A stretch of 64,000 nucleotides of DNA from an uncultured Pseudomonadota bacterium (GCA_903875225.1 CAIQVJ010000024.1:1-64000), one strand, 5' to 3'; positions 53,717-63,310 are shown, counted from the stretch's first letter. Notes: generated from the letters alone by a model not told the origin. Numbers and translations: made by a program.

Positions 53717-55059
53717 GGCTCACCGCGCTCGCAGAGCGCTACATGCCCGACGCATTCGTGTTTGCGCTCGCAGCCACCCTGCTCACGGTCCTGGCCGCCT
53801 TCGTCGTCGACCCAGCCGTGCGCGAGGAGCCGCAGCGGGTGGTGCTCGCCTGGGGAAACGGGTTCTGGGAGCTCTCGAAGTTCACCCTGCAGATGAGCAT
53901 GATCATCATCGGCGGGTACGTGCTCGCGTCGAGTCCACCCATCGCGCGGCTGATCACGTGGCTCGCAGCCAAGCCGCGTACGGGCCCCGGCGCGATCGCG
54001 ACAGTGGCCCTGGCCGCGATGCTCACCTCGTTGTTCAACTGGGGCTTCAGCCTCATCTTCTCGGCGCTGTTCGCCAAGGCGGTCGCGCGCCGGCTGCAGG
54101 GCGTGGACTACCGGGCGCTCGGCGCGGCGAGCTTCCTCGGCCTGGGCACCGTGTGGGCACAGGGGTTGTCCGGCTCCGCTGCGCTCCAGATGGCGAGCGT
54201 GACGAGCATGCCGAAGGCCCTGGCGGAGACCATCGGCGCCATCCCGCTCTCCGAGACGATCTTCCGCTGGCAGAGCCTCGTGTGCGTGAGCGTCGAGGTC
54301 GTCGTCGTCACGCTGGTCGTGTACTTCGCCGCTCCCCGCATCGGTCAGGACGCCCGGGCCCTGGGCGTGGACCTCGGAGAGGAGGCGCGCCCGGCCGACC
54401 CTCCGGCCGCCACGCCGGGGGAGCGCTGGGAGCGCAGTCCCTGGATGCTCCAGTCTGTGGTGGCGCTCGGGTTCGCCTACCTCGCGCTCTCCATCTCGAG
54501 CCGCGCAGCGACGCTCGTGGACGGGCTGAACGCGCTGGACGTCAACACGCTGAACCTCGTGCTCCTGCTCCTCGGCGCCGCGCTCCACCGCACCCCGGCG
54601 GCGTTCATGCACGCGGTCAAGAGCGCCACCCCCGCAGTGTGGGGTGTGCTGCTCCAGTTTCCCTTCTACGCGGGGATCTCCGGGATCATGACCGGGACCA
54701 CGCTCAGCCACGCCATGGCGAACCTCTTCGTCAACGCGTCCAGCGCCGGCGCATACCCCGCGTTGGTGACCATCTACTCGGCGGTCCTCGGCGTCTTCGT
54801 GCCCTCGGGCGGCAGCAAGTGGGTCATCGAGGCGCCCTATGTGCTCGGCGCTGCGAAGTCCCTGGGCGTGCCGGCCGGCTGGATGGTCGTGACCTACGAC
54901 CTCGGCGAGGCGGTCGCCAACCTCGTGCAGCCCTTCTGGATGTTGCCGATCCTGGCCCTGCTCGGGCTCAAGGCGCGGGACGTCATCGGCCACACCTTCC
55001 TGGTGGCCGTGATCCTCTTCCCGCTCATCCTCGTGCTGGTGACGGTGCTGCGCCCCTGA
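53695..55059 (+). CDS. AtoE-family short-chain fatty acid transporter
   Basis: 454 residues from ATG 53695. About 11 transmembrane helices; typical AtoE segments include AERYMPDAFVFALAATLLTV, MLTSLFNWGFSLIFSALFAK, a GLGTVWAQGLSGSAALQMAS loop, and FPFYAGISGIMTGTTLSHAM, with VPSGGSKWVIEAPYV near the end. Family members take up acetoacetate or butyrate. Overlap with tetR places it in the same operon as the oxidoreductase. Confidence 0.92.
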   Translation: MLERLALRLTALAERYMPDAFVFALAATLLTVLAAFVVDPAVREEPQRVVLAWGNGFWELSKFTLQMSMIIIGGYVLASSPPIARLITWLAAKPRTGPGAIATVALAAMLTSLFNWGFSLIFSALFAKAVARRLQGVDYRALGAASFLGLGTVWAQGLSGSAALQMASVTSMPKALAETIGAIPLSETIFRWQSLVCVSVEVVVVTLVVYFAAPRIGQDARALGVDLGEEARPADPPAATPGERWERSPWMLQSVVALGFAYLALSISSRAATLVDGLNALDVNTLNLVLLLLGAALHRTPAAFMHAVKSATPAVWGVLLQFPFYAGISGIMTGTTLSHAMANLFVNASSAGAYPALVTIYSAVLGVFVPSGGSKWVIEAPYVLGAAKSLGVPAGWMVVTYDLGEAVANLVQPFWMLPILALLGLKARDVIGHTFLVAVILFPLILVLVTVLRP

Positions 55060-55080
55060 CCCGATTCCCGGACACCCGAC

Positions 55081-55470
55081 ATGCTCCCTGCCCTCCTGCT
55101 CATCCTCACGGGATGCCCTGCCACCCCGCCAACCGACACCACCGCCGGCATCTCGTGCGGCACAACGCTGACCTGTACCGGCGACGACGTCTGCGTCGAA
55201 CAGTTGGACCCTCCCGACTGTGCAGATCGCGAGGACACCGGCGTGGCGTGCCCCGAGGGGACGACCCCCTCCCAGTGTGGTGGCGCGGGGCTACCGTGTT
55301 GTTGTGGCCCGACGCCGGAACCGACCTGGCAATGTTGGGACGCGACCGCGTGCGGCGACGCGCCGACGTGCGATTGCGTCGCGGACGCATGCCCATCCAA
55401 CATGACCTGCACCGCCTCCGGTTCGGAGACGAGCGGGGTGTTCCAGTGTGAAGAGCCGGCGATGCCGTGA
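55081..55470 (+). CDS. Cys-rich lipoprotein, copy A
   Basis: 129 residues; signal LPALLLILTGC (lipobox). The mature domain has about 17 Cys, including CPEGTTPSQCGGAG, CCCG and CDCVADACP. A paralogue with the same Cys spacing is at 59918-60304. Disulfide-knotted domain of unknown function, probably on the outer membrane. The 3' end is overlapped by the FG-GAP remnant frame. Confidence 0.75.
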   Translation: MLPALLLILTGCPATPPTDTTAGISCGTTLTCTGDDVCVEQLDPPDCADREDTGVACPEGTTPSQCGGAGLPCCCGPTPEPTWQCWDATACGDAPTCDCVADACPSNMTCTASGSETSGVFQCEEPAMP

Positions 55471-55801
55471 CAAGGGGATCCGGGGCGGTTCGGGGCAGGC
55501 CGTCGCCGGGGAGTTCTCAGCGAACGGAGACGTTGCCACAGACCTGGCCGTGGTGGGAGGGGACGGAAACATCCACCTCTTCGCTGGGCCGATCGAGCCA
55601 GGAACGTGGGACGTCGATGCCGCAGACCTCGTGATCGAAACGCCGTGGGTCGAGTGGTACGCCGGGAGCCCAATGGTTTTCGCCGATGCAGACGGAAACG
55701 GCACCATCGAACTGATCATCAGTGATCGCTACCATGGCAGCACCGAGGCAAACCGTACAGGCCCCGGCATCATCGCCGTCTACGACCTCTCCGCGTGGTA
55801 G
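55448..55801 (+). pseudogene. FG-GAP repeat protein remnant
   Basis: 117 residues overlapping the Cys-rich lipoprotein 3' end. No signal peptide; from about residue 14 the sequence is FG-GAP-like (AVAGEFSANGDVATDLAVVG, then VFADADGNGTIELIISDRYH), covering about one and a half repeats and stopping in VYDLSAW. Looks like the 3' end of a lost propeller protein fused by chance to the neighbour. Confidence 0.55.
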
Positions 55802-55981
55802 CCTGATTCCAAATCGTCACGAAGCCGCGCGCTCAGCGCACGGAGCGCGGTCTGTCGCCCAGCAGGGGTTGGTAGTACCGTCCATCCCGGCGCGACCACC
55901 GGGCGCACGGGTCCGATGGAGTCGCGCCGGCTCCCGGCGGGTTAACCGGCCAGACTCACCCAACCCCCAGACAAGGACCGC

Positions 55982-56212
55982 ATGATCGAACCGCCTCAGC
56001 CCCCGCAAGATCCCCGCTCCAGTTGGATCTCCATCGGGTTGGGATGCTTCTTCGTGGCGATCGCGATCCTGTTCGACCCGATCGGTCCTTCGCCGGACAC
56101 CGGCGTGTTCGACCTCGGCAGCACGGGCACGAGGTGCCTGATCGGGCTCCTTGGCGGCGTCTTCCTGGTCGCAGGCCTCGTGCACCGGGTTCGGGGTGGT
56201 CTCGGCCGCTGA
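55982..56212 (+). CDS. Small two-helix membrane protein
   Basis: 76 residues. Two hydrophobic segments (SIGLGCFFVAIAILF and CLIGLLGGVFLVAGLV) separated by a short loop with Asp/Pro. Upstream AAGGA suggests translation. No family recognised. The next 257 nt (56213-56469) show no gene I can support. Confidence 0.5.
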   Translation: MIEPPQPPQDPRSSWISIGLGCFFVAIAILFDPIGPSPDTGVFDLGSTGTRCLIGLLGGVFLVAGLVHRVRGGLGR

Positions 56213-56469
56213 CTCCATCCCCGGCTCACGCCGCGGAGGGCCCCCGCGACGCCGCCGTCCGACTGCGGCGCAGGGCGAATCCCCACTTCGATTGTGCGCA
56301 GCAACACGGAGGATCACCCTCCTCCACCCGAGCACCGCGCACAGCCGGGCATCGACACGGCCACCGCTCGCCGCGTTGCAGGGACGATCGTCGCCGCAGC
56401 ACCACCCTCGGGAATCGCGAATGGCACGGAGGTTGCCCGCACCTCGCGTACATCTGTGAGGACCCGACC

Positions 56470-57828
56470 ATGCCAATCCGCTTCCACATCCCCGCCCTGA
56501 CCCTTGCCCTGTGTACCCTGGCCGGCTGCCACGGCGACGTCGGGCCGACGGACGGGGACGGGGACGGCTTCATCTCCCAAATCGACTGCGACGATACCGA
56601 CGCCAACGTGCACCCCTTCGCCACCGAGGTTCCGGGTGACGGCCTGGACAACGACTGTGATCTCGCCACGGACTGCGACGACCCGGACCTCACGGCCCCG
56701 TGGACCGGGGATCTCGGCGAGGCCGACCTCCCGGACTTCTGCTCGGGGTACTGCGCCCGCTCGGTCACAGGCAGCATCCTCCTCGACGACACGTCCCTCA
56801 CCGATCTGGATGCTCTCACCTGCCTCACGTCGGTCGGAGGGGACTTCCAGATTCTTCGGAACTCGGCGCTCACCTCGCTCTCCGGATTGGGGAGCCTCGA
56901 GTCGGTCGACGGCAGCTTCTCGATTGGTGAGTACCAATGCGACTACACGGACGTCTGGGTGTGCGAGGGCTTCGGAAACCCCGCGCTGACCTCCCTTGCG
57001 GGGCTCGAGAACCTCGCGACGGTTGGCGGTGCGTTCTGGCTCGCAGACAACGACGCGCTCACCACCGCCGGCATGTCGTTCGACCACCTCGTCTCGGTCG
57101 GCGGCGCGGAGCTGTCGGAGGGGCTGGCCATCGACGGTCACGCGGCGCTCACCACACTGCCCGCCTTTCCTCAGCTCACCTCGGTCGGCTGGTTGGAGGT
57201 CTGGGGCAACCCCAGCCTCACCTCGCTGGACGGCCTCGACGGGCTCACCAGCATCGCGGACACCGTCTCGATCTACGACAACACCTCCCTCGCCTCGCTC
57301 CACGGCCTGGACAACGTGACGACCGTCGGAGGAGTGCTCGGAGTCTATGGTGACAAGTCCGGTGACAGCCTGACCTCCCTCGCAGGGCTCGACAGCCTCA
57401 CGACCGTCGGCGCCTACCTCGAGGTGTGGGACAACAGCGCGCTCACGTCGCTCGACGGCCTCGATGCGCTGACCGCCGTTGGCCAGTACGTGAACCTCAT
57501 CAACAATGACGCGCTCACGTCCCTCTCCGGGCTCGGCGGGCTCACCACGGTCGGGCTCGACTTCAATGTCATGGACAACGACGGCCTGACCACACTCGAC
57601 GGCGTCGAGGCCCTCACGGACATCGGGCGGAACCTGCAGATCATGGGCTACCAGGAGGCCACCGCCAACGACCAGTTGACCGACGTGACCGCGTTGTATG
57701 GGCTCCTGGCCGTCCACCAGGACGTGACCATCACGGGGAACCCCATGCTCACCAACGCCGCTGCTCAGGGGTTGGTCGAGGAGATCGAATTCATCGGGGG
57801 CACCGTGACGATCTCCGGCAACGAGTGA
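56470..57828 (+). CDS. Lipoprotein with MopE motif and receptor L-domain-like repeats
   Basis: 452 residues. Signal with lipobox LAGC. Then one DCDDTDANVHPFATEVPGDG MopE unit (DxDGDG preceding), and after a Cys-containing spacer about nine repeats of 23-25 residues following the pattern LTSLxGLxxLTxVGxxxxVxxN, which matches the leucine-rich receptor L-domain family. Beta-helix-like solenoid on the cell surface, likely for binding. Confidence 0.8.
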   Translation: MPIRFHIPALTLALCTLAGCHGDVGPTDGDGDGFISQIDCDDTDANVHPFATEVPGDGLDNDCDLATDCDDPDLTAPWTGDLGEADLPDFCSGYCARSVTGSILLDDTSLTDLDALTCLTSVGGDFQILRNSALTSLSGLGSLESVDGSFSIGEYQCDYTDVWVCEGFGNPALTSLAGLENLATVGGAFWLADNDALTTAGMSFDHLVSVGGAELSEGLAIDGHAALTTLPAFPQLTSVGWLEVWGNPSLTSLDGLDGLTSIADTVSIYDNTSLASLHGLDNVTTVGGVLGVYGDKSGDSLTSLAGLDSLTTVGAYLEVWDNSALTSLDGLDALTAVGQYVNLINNDALTSLSGLGGLTTVGLDFNVMDNDGLTTLDGVEALTDIGRNLQIMGYQEATANDQLTDVTALYGLLAVHQDVTITGNPMLTNAAAQGLVEEIEFIGGTVTISGNE

Positions 57829-57894
57829 CTGCGGGCTGGCGGTGACGGGCCCATGCGCTGAGCAGGGCCCCGATCGATCGTGGTAGAGCCGCGC

Positions 57895-58653
57895 ATGAGC
57901 GCACCGACGAACTGGCTCCTGCTGCGTGGCCTCATGCGGGAACGCCGCCACTGGGCCGGCTTCGCGGAGGAACTCGCGGCTCGATCGGGCACCCGGGTGC
58001 TCGCCCTGGACCTGCCGGGCGTGGGGACCGACCGGGATCGGCGGAGCCCCGCCTCCGTTCCAGCGATCGTGGATGACCTGCGTGGCCGGTTCCTCGCCGC
58101 TCGCGCGCAGCACTCGGACGGGCCGTGGAGCGTGTTCGCGCCCTCCCTGGGCGGGATGATCGCCCTCTGCTGGGCGGAGCGCCACCCCGAGGACTTCGTC
58201 CGCGTCGTGGTCTGCAACACGTCGACGAAAGACCTGGGCTCGACCTTCGAGCGCTTCTCCCCGCTCGCCCTGCGCACCGTTCTGGTCTCCCTGGCCGCGA
58301 GCGTCGTTGCGCCCGATGCGGTGGCCCGCGAGCGGCGGACGCTCGCGCTGGTGTCCAACACCGCCCACGGGCGCGCCCACGCAGAGCAGTTCGCCCGCTT
58401 CTCCAACGACGCCCCGGTGGGACGGCGCGTGCTGGTGCGCCAGCTGTGGGCCGCATCCCGAACGACCGCACCGCGCTCCTTGAGCGTCTCCGTGATCGTG
58501 ATGTGCTCCGATGGAGACAGGCTGTGCAGCTCCACGATCTCCCGCGCCCTGGCCGCGCGCCTGGACGCTCCGCTGCGCGTTCATCCCACGGGCGGTCACG
58601 ACCTCCCGCTCGACGACCCCGACTGGGTGATCGAACAGCTGCTGGGCAGCTGA
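57895..58653 (+). CDS. Alpha/beta hydrolase
   Basis: 252 residues from ATG 57895 (GTG 57880 possible). Strand-loop LLLRGLMRERRHWAGF, nucleophile Ser84 in APSLGGM (an A-x-S-x-G variant of the usual G-x-S-x-G), acid in VIVMCSDGDRLCS and His in PTGGHDLPLDDP. Cytoplasmic esterase/lipase-type fold; substrate unknown. Confidence 0.82.
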   Translation: MSAPTNWLLLRGLMRERRHWAGFAEELAARSGTRVLALDLPGVGTDRDRRSPASVPAIVDDLRGRFLAARAQHSDGPWSVFAPSLGGMIALCWAERHPEDFVRVVVCNTSTKDLGSTFERFSPLALRTVLVSLAASVVAPDAVARERRTLALVSNTAHGRAHAEQFARFSNDAPVGRRVLVRQLWAASRTTAPRSLSVSVIVMCSDGDRLCSSTISRALAARLDAPLRVHPTGGHDLPLDDPDWVIEQLLGS

Positions 58654-58724
58654 CTGGGCGTGCGGGGATCCACGAACCGCGTGGCGCGCGGTCGACCGGA
58701 TAGGAGATGTGGCCCGGAGCGCCC

Positions 58725-59921
58725 GTGAACCTCATCGAATCGATCTGCGGAGACCTCGCCGAGATGGCCGCGCTGCGCCGTGACCTCCACGCCAATCCGG
58801 AGCTCGGCTTCCAGGAGCTGCGGACCTCCGATCTCGTCGCCGCGCGGCTGACCGGCTGGGGCATCCCGGTGCACCGCGGACTCGGGCGCACCGGCGTGGT
58901 CGGCATCGTCAAGAACGGTACCTCGCCGAGGGCGATCGGCCTGCGCGCGGACATGGACGCGTTGCCGATGTCCGAACAGAACGATTTTGGCCACCGCAGC
59001 CAGGTGCAGGGTCGCATGCACGCCTGCGGTCACGACGGGCACACCACGATGCTCCTCGCTGCGGCGAAGCACCTGGCGACCCATCGCAACTTCGACGGCA
59101 CGGTGTACCTGATCTTCCAGCCGGCCGAGGAGGGCGGCGGGGGCGCGAGAGAGATGGTCCGGGACGGGCTGTTCGAACAGTTCCCCATGGATGCCGTTTT
59201 CGGCGCCCACAACTGGCCGGGCATCGAGCTTGGGGTCGTCGGGGTCAACCCCGGGGCCATGGCGGCTTCCTCCAGCGAGTTCCGCATCACCCTGCGTGGG
59301 AAGGGCGCCCACGCGGCCATGCCCAACCTCGGGGTCGACCCGGTCCCCCTCGCCTGCCAGTTGGTCCTCGCGTTCCAGACCATCGTCACGCGCAACGTCC
59401 GTCCCATCGATCCCGCCGTGCTCTCCGTGACGATGATCCACGCTGGCGAAGCCACCAACGTCGTCCCGGACAGCGTGTGCATCCAGGGGACCGTGCGTAC
59501 GTTCGCCACCGGCGTGCTCGACACCATCGAGACGCGGATGCGCGAGCTGACCGAACACACGAGCCGGGCCTTCGGGGCCACCGCCGAGTTCGAGTTCGTC
59601 CGCAACTACCCCCCGACCGTGAACCACCCTGCGGAGTCCGCGTTCGTTCGCGAGACGCTCGCGGGCGTGGTAGGCGCCGACCAGGTGATCCACTTCGAGC
59701 CCACGATGGGCGCCGAGGACTTCTCCTACTTCCTGCTGGAGAAGCCGGGCTGCTACTTTGTCATGGGGAACGGGCAGGGTGGGCATCGGGAGGCCGGACA
59801 CGGCCTGGGCCCCTGCATGCTGCACAACCCGAGCTACGACTTCAACGATGCGTTGATCCCGTTGGGTGCCACGTGTTGGGTGCGGCTCGCCGAGGCCTGG
59901 CTCGCCCCAGGACCCCGATGA
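58725..59921 (+). CDS. M20-family amidohydrolase (hippurate hydrolase-like)
   Basis: 398 residues from GTG 58725, chosen because CGGAG is 7 nt upstream; ATG 58707 is only a base after AGGAG. Family motifs: RADMDALPM, HACGHDGHT (metal ligands Cys and His), IFQPAEEGGGG, GKGAHAAMP, and TMGAEDFSYF with LHNPSYDFND near the end. Hydrolyses N-acyl amino acids in the cytoplasm. Its stop overlaps the following lipoprotein start. Confidence 0.92.
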   Translation: MNLIESICGDLAEMAALRRDLHANPELGFQELRTSDLVAARLTGWGIPVHRGLGRTGVVGIVKNGTSPRAIGLRADMDALPMSEQNDFGHRSQVQGRMHACGHDGHTTMLLAAAKHLATHRNFDGTVYLIFQPAEEGGGGAREMVRDGLFEQFPMDAVFGAHNWPGIELGVVGVNPGAMAASSSEFRITLRGKGAHAAMPNLGVDPVPLACQLVLAFQTIVTRNVRPIDPAVLSVTMIHAGEATNVVPDSVCIQGTVRTFATGVLDTIETRMRELTEHTSRAFGATAEFEFVRNYPPTVNHPAESAFVRETLAGVVGADQVIHFEPTMGAEDFSYFLLEKPGCYFVMGNGQGGHREAGHGLGPCMLHNPSYDFNDALIPLGATCWVRLAEAWLAPGPR

Positions 59922-60304
59922 ACCTCCTCCTCCTCCTGCTCCTCGGTTGCCCCACAAACGGGTCTGACGACAGCCCGGCTTCCCTCGCCTGCGGGACCTC
60001 GCTCACGTGCACCGGCCAGCAGGTCTGCGTCCGGGAGGACTACGTGCCGGAATGTGGCACGCGCGCGGACACGGGGGTCGACTGCCCCGAGGGCACGACG
60101 CCGTCCCAGTGCGGGGGCGCCGGGGTGCCCTGTTGCTGCGGGCCGCTCCCCGACCCGACCTACCAGTGCTACGAACCGACGGGGTGCGACGAGGCTCCGA
60201 CCTGCGACTGTGTCGCGGACGCCTGCCCGGCCGACAAGATGTGCTCGGCGGTGTTGGACACGACCCGCCAGTTCGCCTGCGCCGAGCGGGATCAGTCCCG
60301 GTAG
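59918..60304 (+). CDS. Cys-rich lipoprotein, copy B
   Basis: 128 residues, ATGA overlap with the amidohydrolase. Signal MNLLLLLLLGCP. The mature domain shares CPEGTTPSQCGGAG, CCCGP and CDCVADACP with copy A (55081), about 4 kb away. About 16 Cys. Confidence 0.75.
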   Translation: MNLLLLLLLGCPTNGSDDSPASLACGTSLTCTGQQVCVREDYVPECGTRADTGVDCPEGTTPSQCGGAGVPCCCGPLPDPTYQCYEPTGCDEAPTCDCVADACPADKMCSAVLDTTRQFACAERDQSR

Positions 60305-60316
60305 GGCCTCAAGCGG

Positions 60317-60338
60317 CGCGCGGCGACGAGCCCGCGCG
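60317..60338. terminator. Stem-loop between convergent genes
   Basis: CGCGCGG at 60317-60323 pairs with CCGCGCG at 60332-60338 around an 8-nt loop. No T-tract. Lies between the ends of convergent genes. Low confidence because such GC repeats are common here. Confidence 0.35.
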
Positions 60339-60344
60339 GCCGGT

Positions 60345-61823
60345 TCAGGGGATCACGATGGGCGTCCCGGTGAGATCCCCGTAGGCATACACCCCGATCT
60401 TTCGCCCGGACTCGCTCCCGGCGAGGTCACAGTTGCCAATCGTCCCGTACACGGAGCCCGTGAAGTCGGTGTAGGCACAGAAGTCGTCGGAGACCGCGTG
60501 GAGCCGGTCCGGCCACAGCGCTTCGGCACCGCCCTGGTCGTAGGCCTCCACGTCCCATTGCTGAAAGCTGTCGGCCTCGTCGCACGCCGCGAGGCTCACG
60601 GTCCAGGGCCCGATCCAGGAGTCCGTGTGGGAGAGGCACGCCCCCGTGCCGAGGTTGCGGAAGCCCGTGTGCTCTCCGAGCGACAGGACCTCCCACTGCT
60701 GACCGGGGTCGGTCGGGATGCAGGAGGTGGTGCTGGAGACGGTGCCTCCACTCTCCGCCACGAGGCAGCGCCCGTCCGTCTGGAATTGGATGGCGTAGAA
60801 GCCGGGAGCGTCATCGCAGGCGTCGCCGACTCCGTCTCCATCGCTGTCGACCTGGTAGGGGTCGACGACGTCCGGGCAAACGTCCGTGGAGTCCTCCACG
60901 CCGTCGCCGTCGCTGTCCACGCCCTCGAGCGGCGGATCCCCGGGCTTGGGACAGATGTCGCCGTGACAGATCCAGTCCGGGTAGTCGTAGCGGATCATGG
61001 CCTCTGCAGGGGCACACACCTCGCCGGTGACCGGCCCGGTCAAGCACCCGGCCTCGAACCACCCGCCGCCTCGGGCGGCATCGGTGATGGTGATGAACGA
61101 GGCGACCCTGCCCTGAAAATCGCCCGTGATGTCGAGGGTGCCGCCCTCTTCGCCGTTCCCGGAGAAGTCGGTGTCCTGGCTCAACTGGCCGTTGAGCACA
61201 AGCTCGACGTCGAGCGGGAGCACGGCTGCATCGTCCAACCAGTAGGGGTCGGCCGGGTCGTGGACCTCGATCGTGGCGCTGGCCCGACAGTCCGCGTAGG
61301 TGAACACGCTGATGGCGTGCACGCCGTTCAGGCTCACGTCCCAGTTCACCGAGCCCTCCCCGCACGTCGTGTTCCAGTTTCCCGTGCCGCCGGGGTTTTC
61401 ACAGTCGTTCATCCGGCACTGCAGGTCATCCTTGATCGCCACGAACGAGCGGACGAGCTCGTCGTTCTGCCAAAGCGCCACGGGGCCCTCGACGTCTGCG
61501 CAGGAGGGCGAGTCCACGAGGTAGGAGGCCTGCTCGGTCTCGTCCGCTTCTCCCCACCGGATGTTCACGACGTGGAACCCACAGTCGAGTCCGACGTGCC
61601 GGTCGCTGGACAGCGCCGCCGCGCAACTGTCCCCCCACCCAGGGTCTCCGCCGTCGACCGAGTAGCACACATCCACGTCGTCGAGCCCGATCACGTCGAC
61701 CGCCGCGGCCTCTTCGGTGAGCGTCGTGCCCGAGATCGGGTCGAAGTGCGTCTCCGCGCGGGTCACGCGCGCTCCTGGATGACAGGCTGCGAGGAGGAGG
61801 AGGAGACCGGGGCGAGAGATCAT
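60345..61823 (-). CDS. Lipoprotein with TSP3 calcium repeat and ricin-type lectin domain
   Basis: 492 residues from ATG 61823. Signal with lipobox LAAC. An N-terminal beta-rich region carries CYSVDGGDPGWGDSC. After about residue 320 come two thrombospondin type 3 units (DSDGDGVEDSTDVCPDVVDP, DSDGDGVGDACDD), then a beta-trefoil with QxW motifs (QQWEV, QQWDV) typical of ricin B lectins. Probably binds surface or prey glycans. Confidence 0.8.
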   Translation of the reverse strand: MISRPGLLLLLAACHPGARVTRAETHFDPISGTTLTEEAAAVDVIGLDDVDVCYSVDGGDPGWGDSCAAALSSDRHVGLDCGFHVVNIRWGEADETEQASYLVDSPSCADVEGPVALWQNDELVRSFVAIKDDLQCRMNDCENPGGTGNWNTTCGEGSVNWDVSLNGVHAISVFTYADCRASATIEVHDPADPYWLDDAAVLPLDVELVLNGQLSQDTDFSGNGEEGGTLDITGDFQGRVASFITITDAARGGGWFEAGCLTGPVTGEVCAPAEAMIRYDYPDWICHGDICPKPGDPPLEGVDSDGDGVEDSTDVCPDVVDPYQVDSDGDGVGDACDDAPGFYAIQFQTDGRCLVAESGGTVSSTTSCIPTDPGQQWEVLSLGEHTGFRNLGTGACLSHTDSWIGPWTVSLAACDEADSFQQWDVEAYDQGGAEALWPDRLHAVSDDFCAYTDFTGSVYGTIGNCDLAGSESGRKIGVYAYGDLTGTPIVIP

Positions 61824-61890
61824 GCGCGCAATGTACTTCATCCCCCTGCCGTCCACGAGCCCTCCGCGGACCCGTCAGCCGGCCGGGCCC

Positions 61891-63249
61891 CTACAGCGCG
61901 AGCGTGATCTCCGCGAGCGTCCCGCCGTCGTCCCCTACGAACGTGACCAATACCTCGCCGGTGCCGGGGTCCAGCCGCAGGCGGGTGTAGTTCCAGGCGG
62001 CGAAGAGGATTGGGAACTGCCCGGTCGTGTCCTCGTAGAGCTCGGCGAGCACGTTGAGCGGAGACCCGCTCGGCCCCACGAGCACCTCCCACTGCCCCTC
62101 GGCCGGGCCTCCACTCCCGGGTCGGTCCACCTCGACCACAGCCGCCAGGTGGAAGTCCCCTCCAATCCAGAGGACCCCCGGTACGCTCCCGAGCGCCGTG
62201 AGGATCTCGGTGCGTTGGGTGGGGTAGCCCTGCCAGCGATCATCCTCCAACGACGTGCCCAGCATGTCGGAGAAGTCGCTGATCGGCACGCTGGTGAGGA
62301 TGAGCTTGAACCGCGCCGTGGACGCGGCCACCTCGGCCTTCACCCAATCCATCTGCTCCGGCGAGATGTACTGGTCCGGCGGCTCCCGCTCGCCGCGGCA
62401 GTCGAGGACGAACACATCGGCCACAGCCCCCCAGGACTGCTTTCGCCAGATTCCGCCGGTCTGGCCCACACGCTGCGGGAGCGACTCCCGGTAGGCCTGG
62501 AGCGCGGCCTCGAACTGCCCGTCGACCAGATCCTCCCTCGTCCAGTTGTTGCCGACCTCGTGGTCGTCCCACGTCGCGACCACCGAGGTGCGCGCGGTCA
62601 AGGCGCGGAGCCCCTCGGTGGACATCGCGGTCCGCCAGTAGGCGCGGTACTCCTCGATCGTGGTGGCGTTGTCGGCGTAGACCGTGTCTCCGTCGAGGAT
62701 GAAGAAGTCGAGATCGGCGGCGGCTGCGAAGGACAGGTTGGGCCATGGCTCGTTTCCCCCCAGGCAGGAGGTGGCGCCAATCTGCAGGACCCGCCAACCG
62801 TCGGCCGCCAGCGCGCTGCGAAAGCGACCGATGCGGGATCGGGAGTCGTCGGGGCCGAGCGCGATCCACCGGTACGCGGTGTCGGGCTGCAGCCCCGCCA
62901 CCTCGACCTGCACGGTCTCGTCGGAGCGGGTCACCACCTGCCGCGTGTGCTCCGTCCACCCGTCGCCGTCGGCCTCCACCACGAGCAGGGTGACCTCGGT
63001 GTGGGTCGAGCGCACGGAGAGGATCACGGAGCTGTCGGTCACGTCCCCGGACTGCAGGCCCCAGGCGAACGCCGTCTCGTCCTCGGTGCCCGGGGGTGTC
63101 CACTCCGCGGGCTCGGGCATGCGCTCGGGAGTCGGCGTCGGGCCAGAGTCGTCGGTGCCGCTGTCCCCGACACCGGTCTCCCGGGCCACGACGCAGGCAG
63201 TGAGGAGGGAGGGGGTTCCGAGGATGACCTTGCGGCGGGTGAGGGGCAT
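61891..63249 (-). CDS. PhoD-like phosphatase/phosphodiesterase
   Basis: 452 residues from ATG 63249. Signal with Arg-Arg (PLTRRKVILG) and lipobox LLTAC: Tat-like and lipid-anchored. Motifs: GATSCLGG, FFILDGDTVYAD, VATWDDHEVGNN, LDCRGEREPP and LWIGGDFHLAAVVEVD match PhoD-type metal-dependent phosphatases. An N-terminal fibronectin-like domain precedes the catalytic one. Periplasmic or surface phosphate release. Confidence 0.88.
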   Translation of the reverse strand: MPLTRRKVILGTPSLLTACVVARETGVGDSGTDDSGPTPTPERMPEPAEWTPPGTEDETAFAWGLQSGDVTDSSVILSVRSTHTEVTLLVVEADGDGWTEHTRQVVTRSDETVQVEVAGLQPDTAYRWIALGPDDSRSRIGRFRSALAADGWRVLQIGATSCLGGNEPWPNLSFAAAADLDFFILDGDTVYADNATTIEEYRAYWRTAMSTEGLRALTARTSVVATWDDHEVGNNWTREDLVDGQFEAALQAYRESLPQRVGQTGGIWRKQSWGAVADVFVLDCRGEREPPDQYISPEQMDWVKAEVAASTARFKLILTSVPISDFSDMLGTSLEDDRWQGYPTQRTEILTALGSVPGVLWIGGDFHLAAVVEVDRPGSGGPAEGQWEVLVGPSGSPLNVLAELYEDTTGQFPILFAAWNYTRLRLDPGTGEVLVTFVGDDGGTLAEITLAL

Positions 63250-63310
63250 CCGGTGATCTATCCGGAGCGAGCCCGGGCCCGCCCCGTGCTCCGGCACCCC
63301 GAACGACGGA

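Noticed and set aside
56314..58599. Long minus-strand open frame
   Set aside because: Antisense to the L-domain lipoprotein and hydrolase; no recognisable motif.
60054..61907. Plus-strand open frame over the lectin lipoprotein
   Set aside because: The opposite strand has lipobox, TSP3 and ricin motifs; this frame has none.
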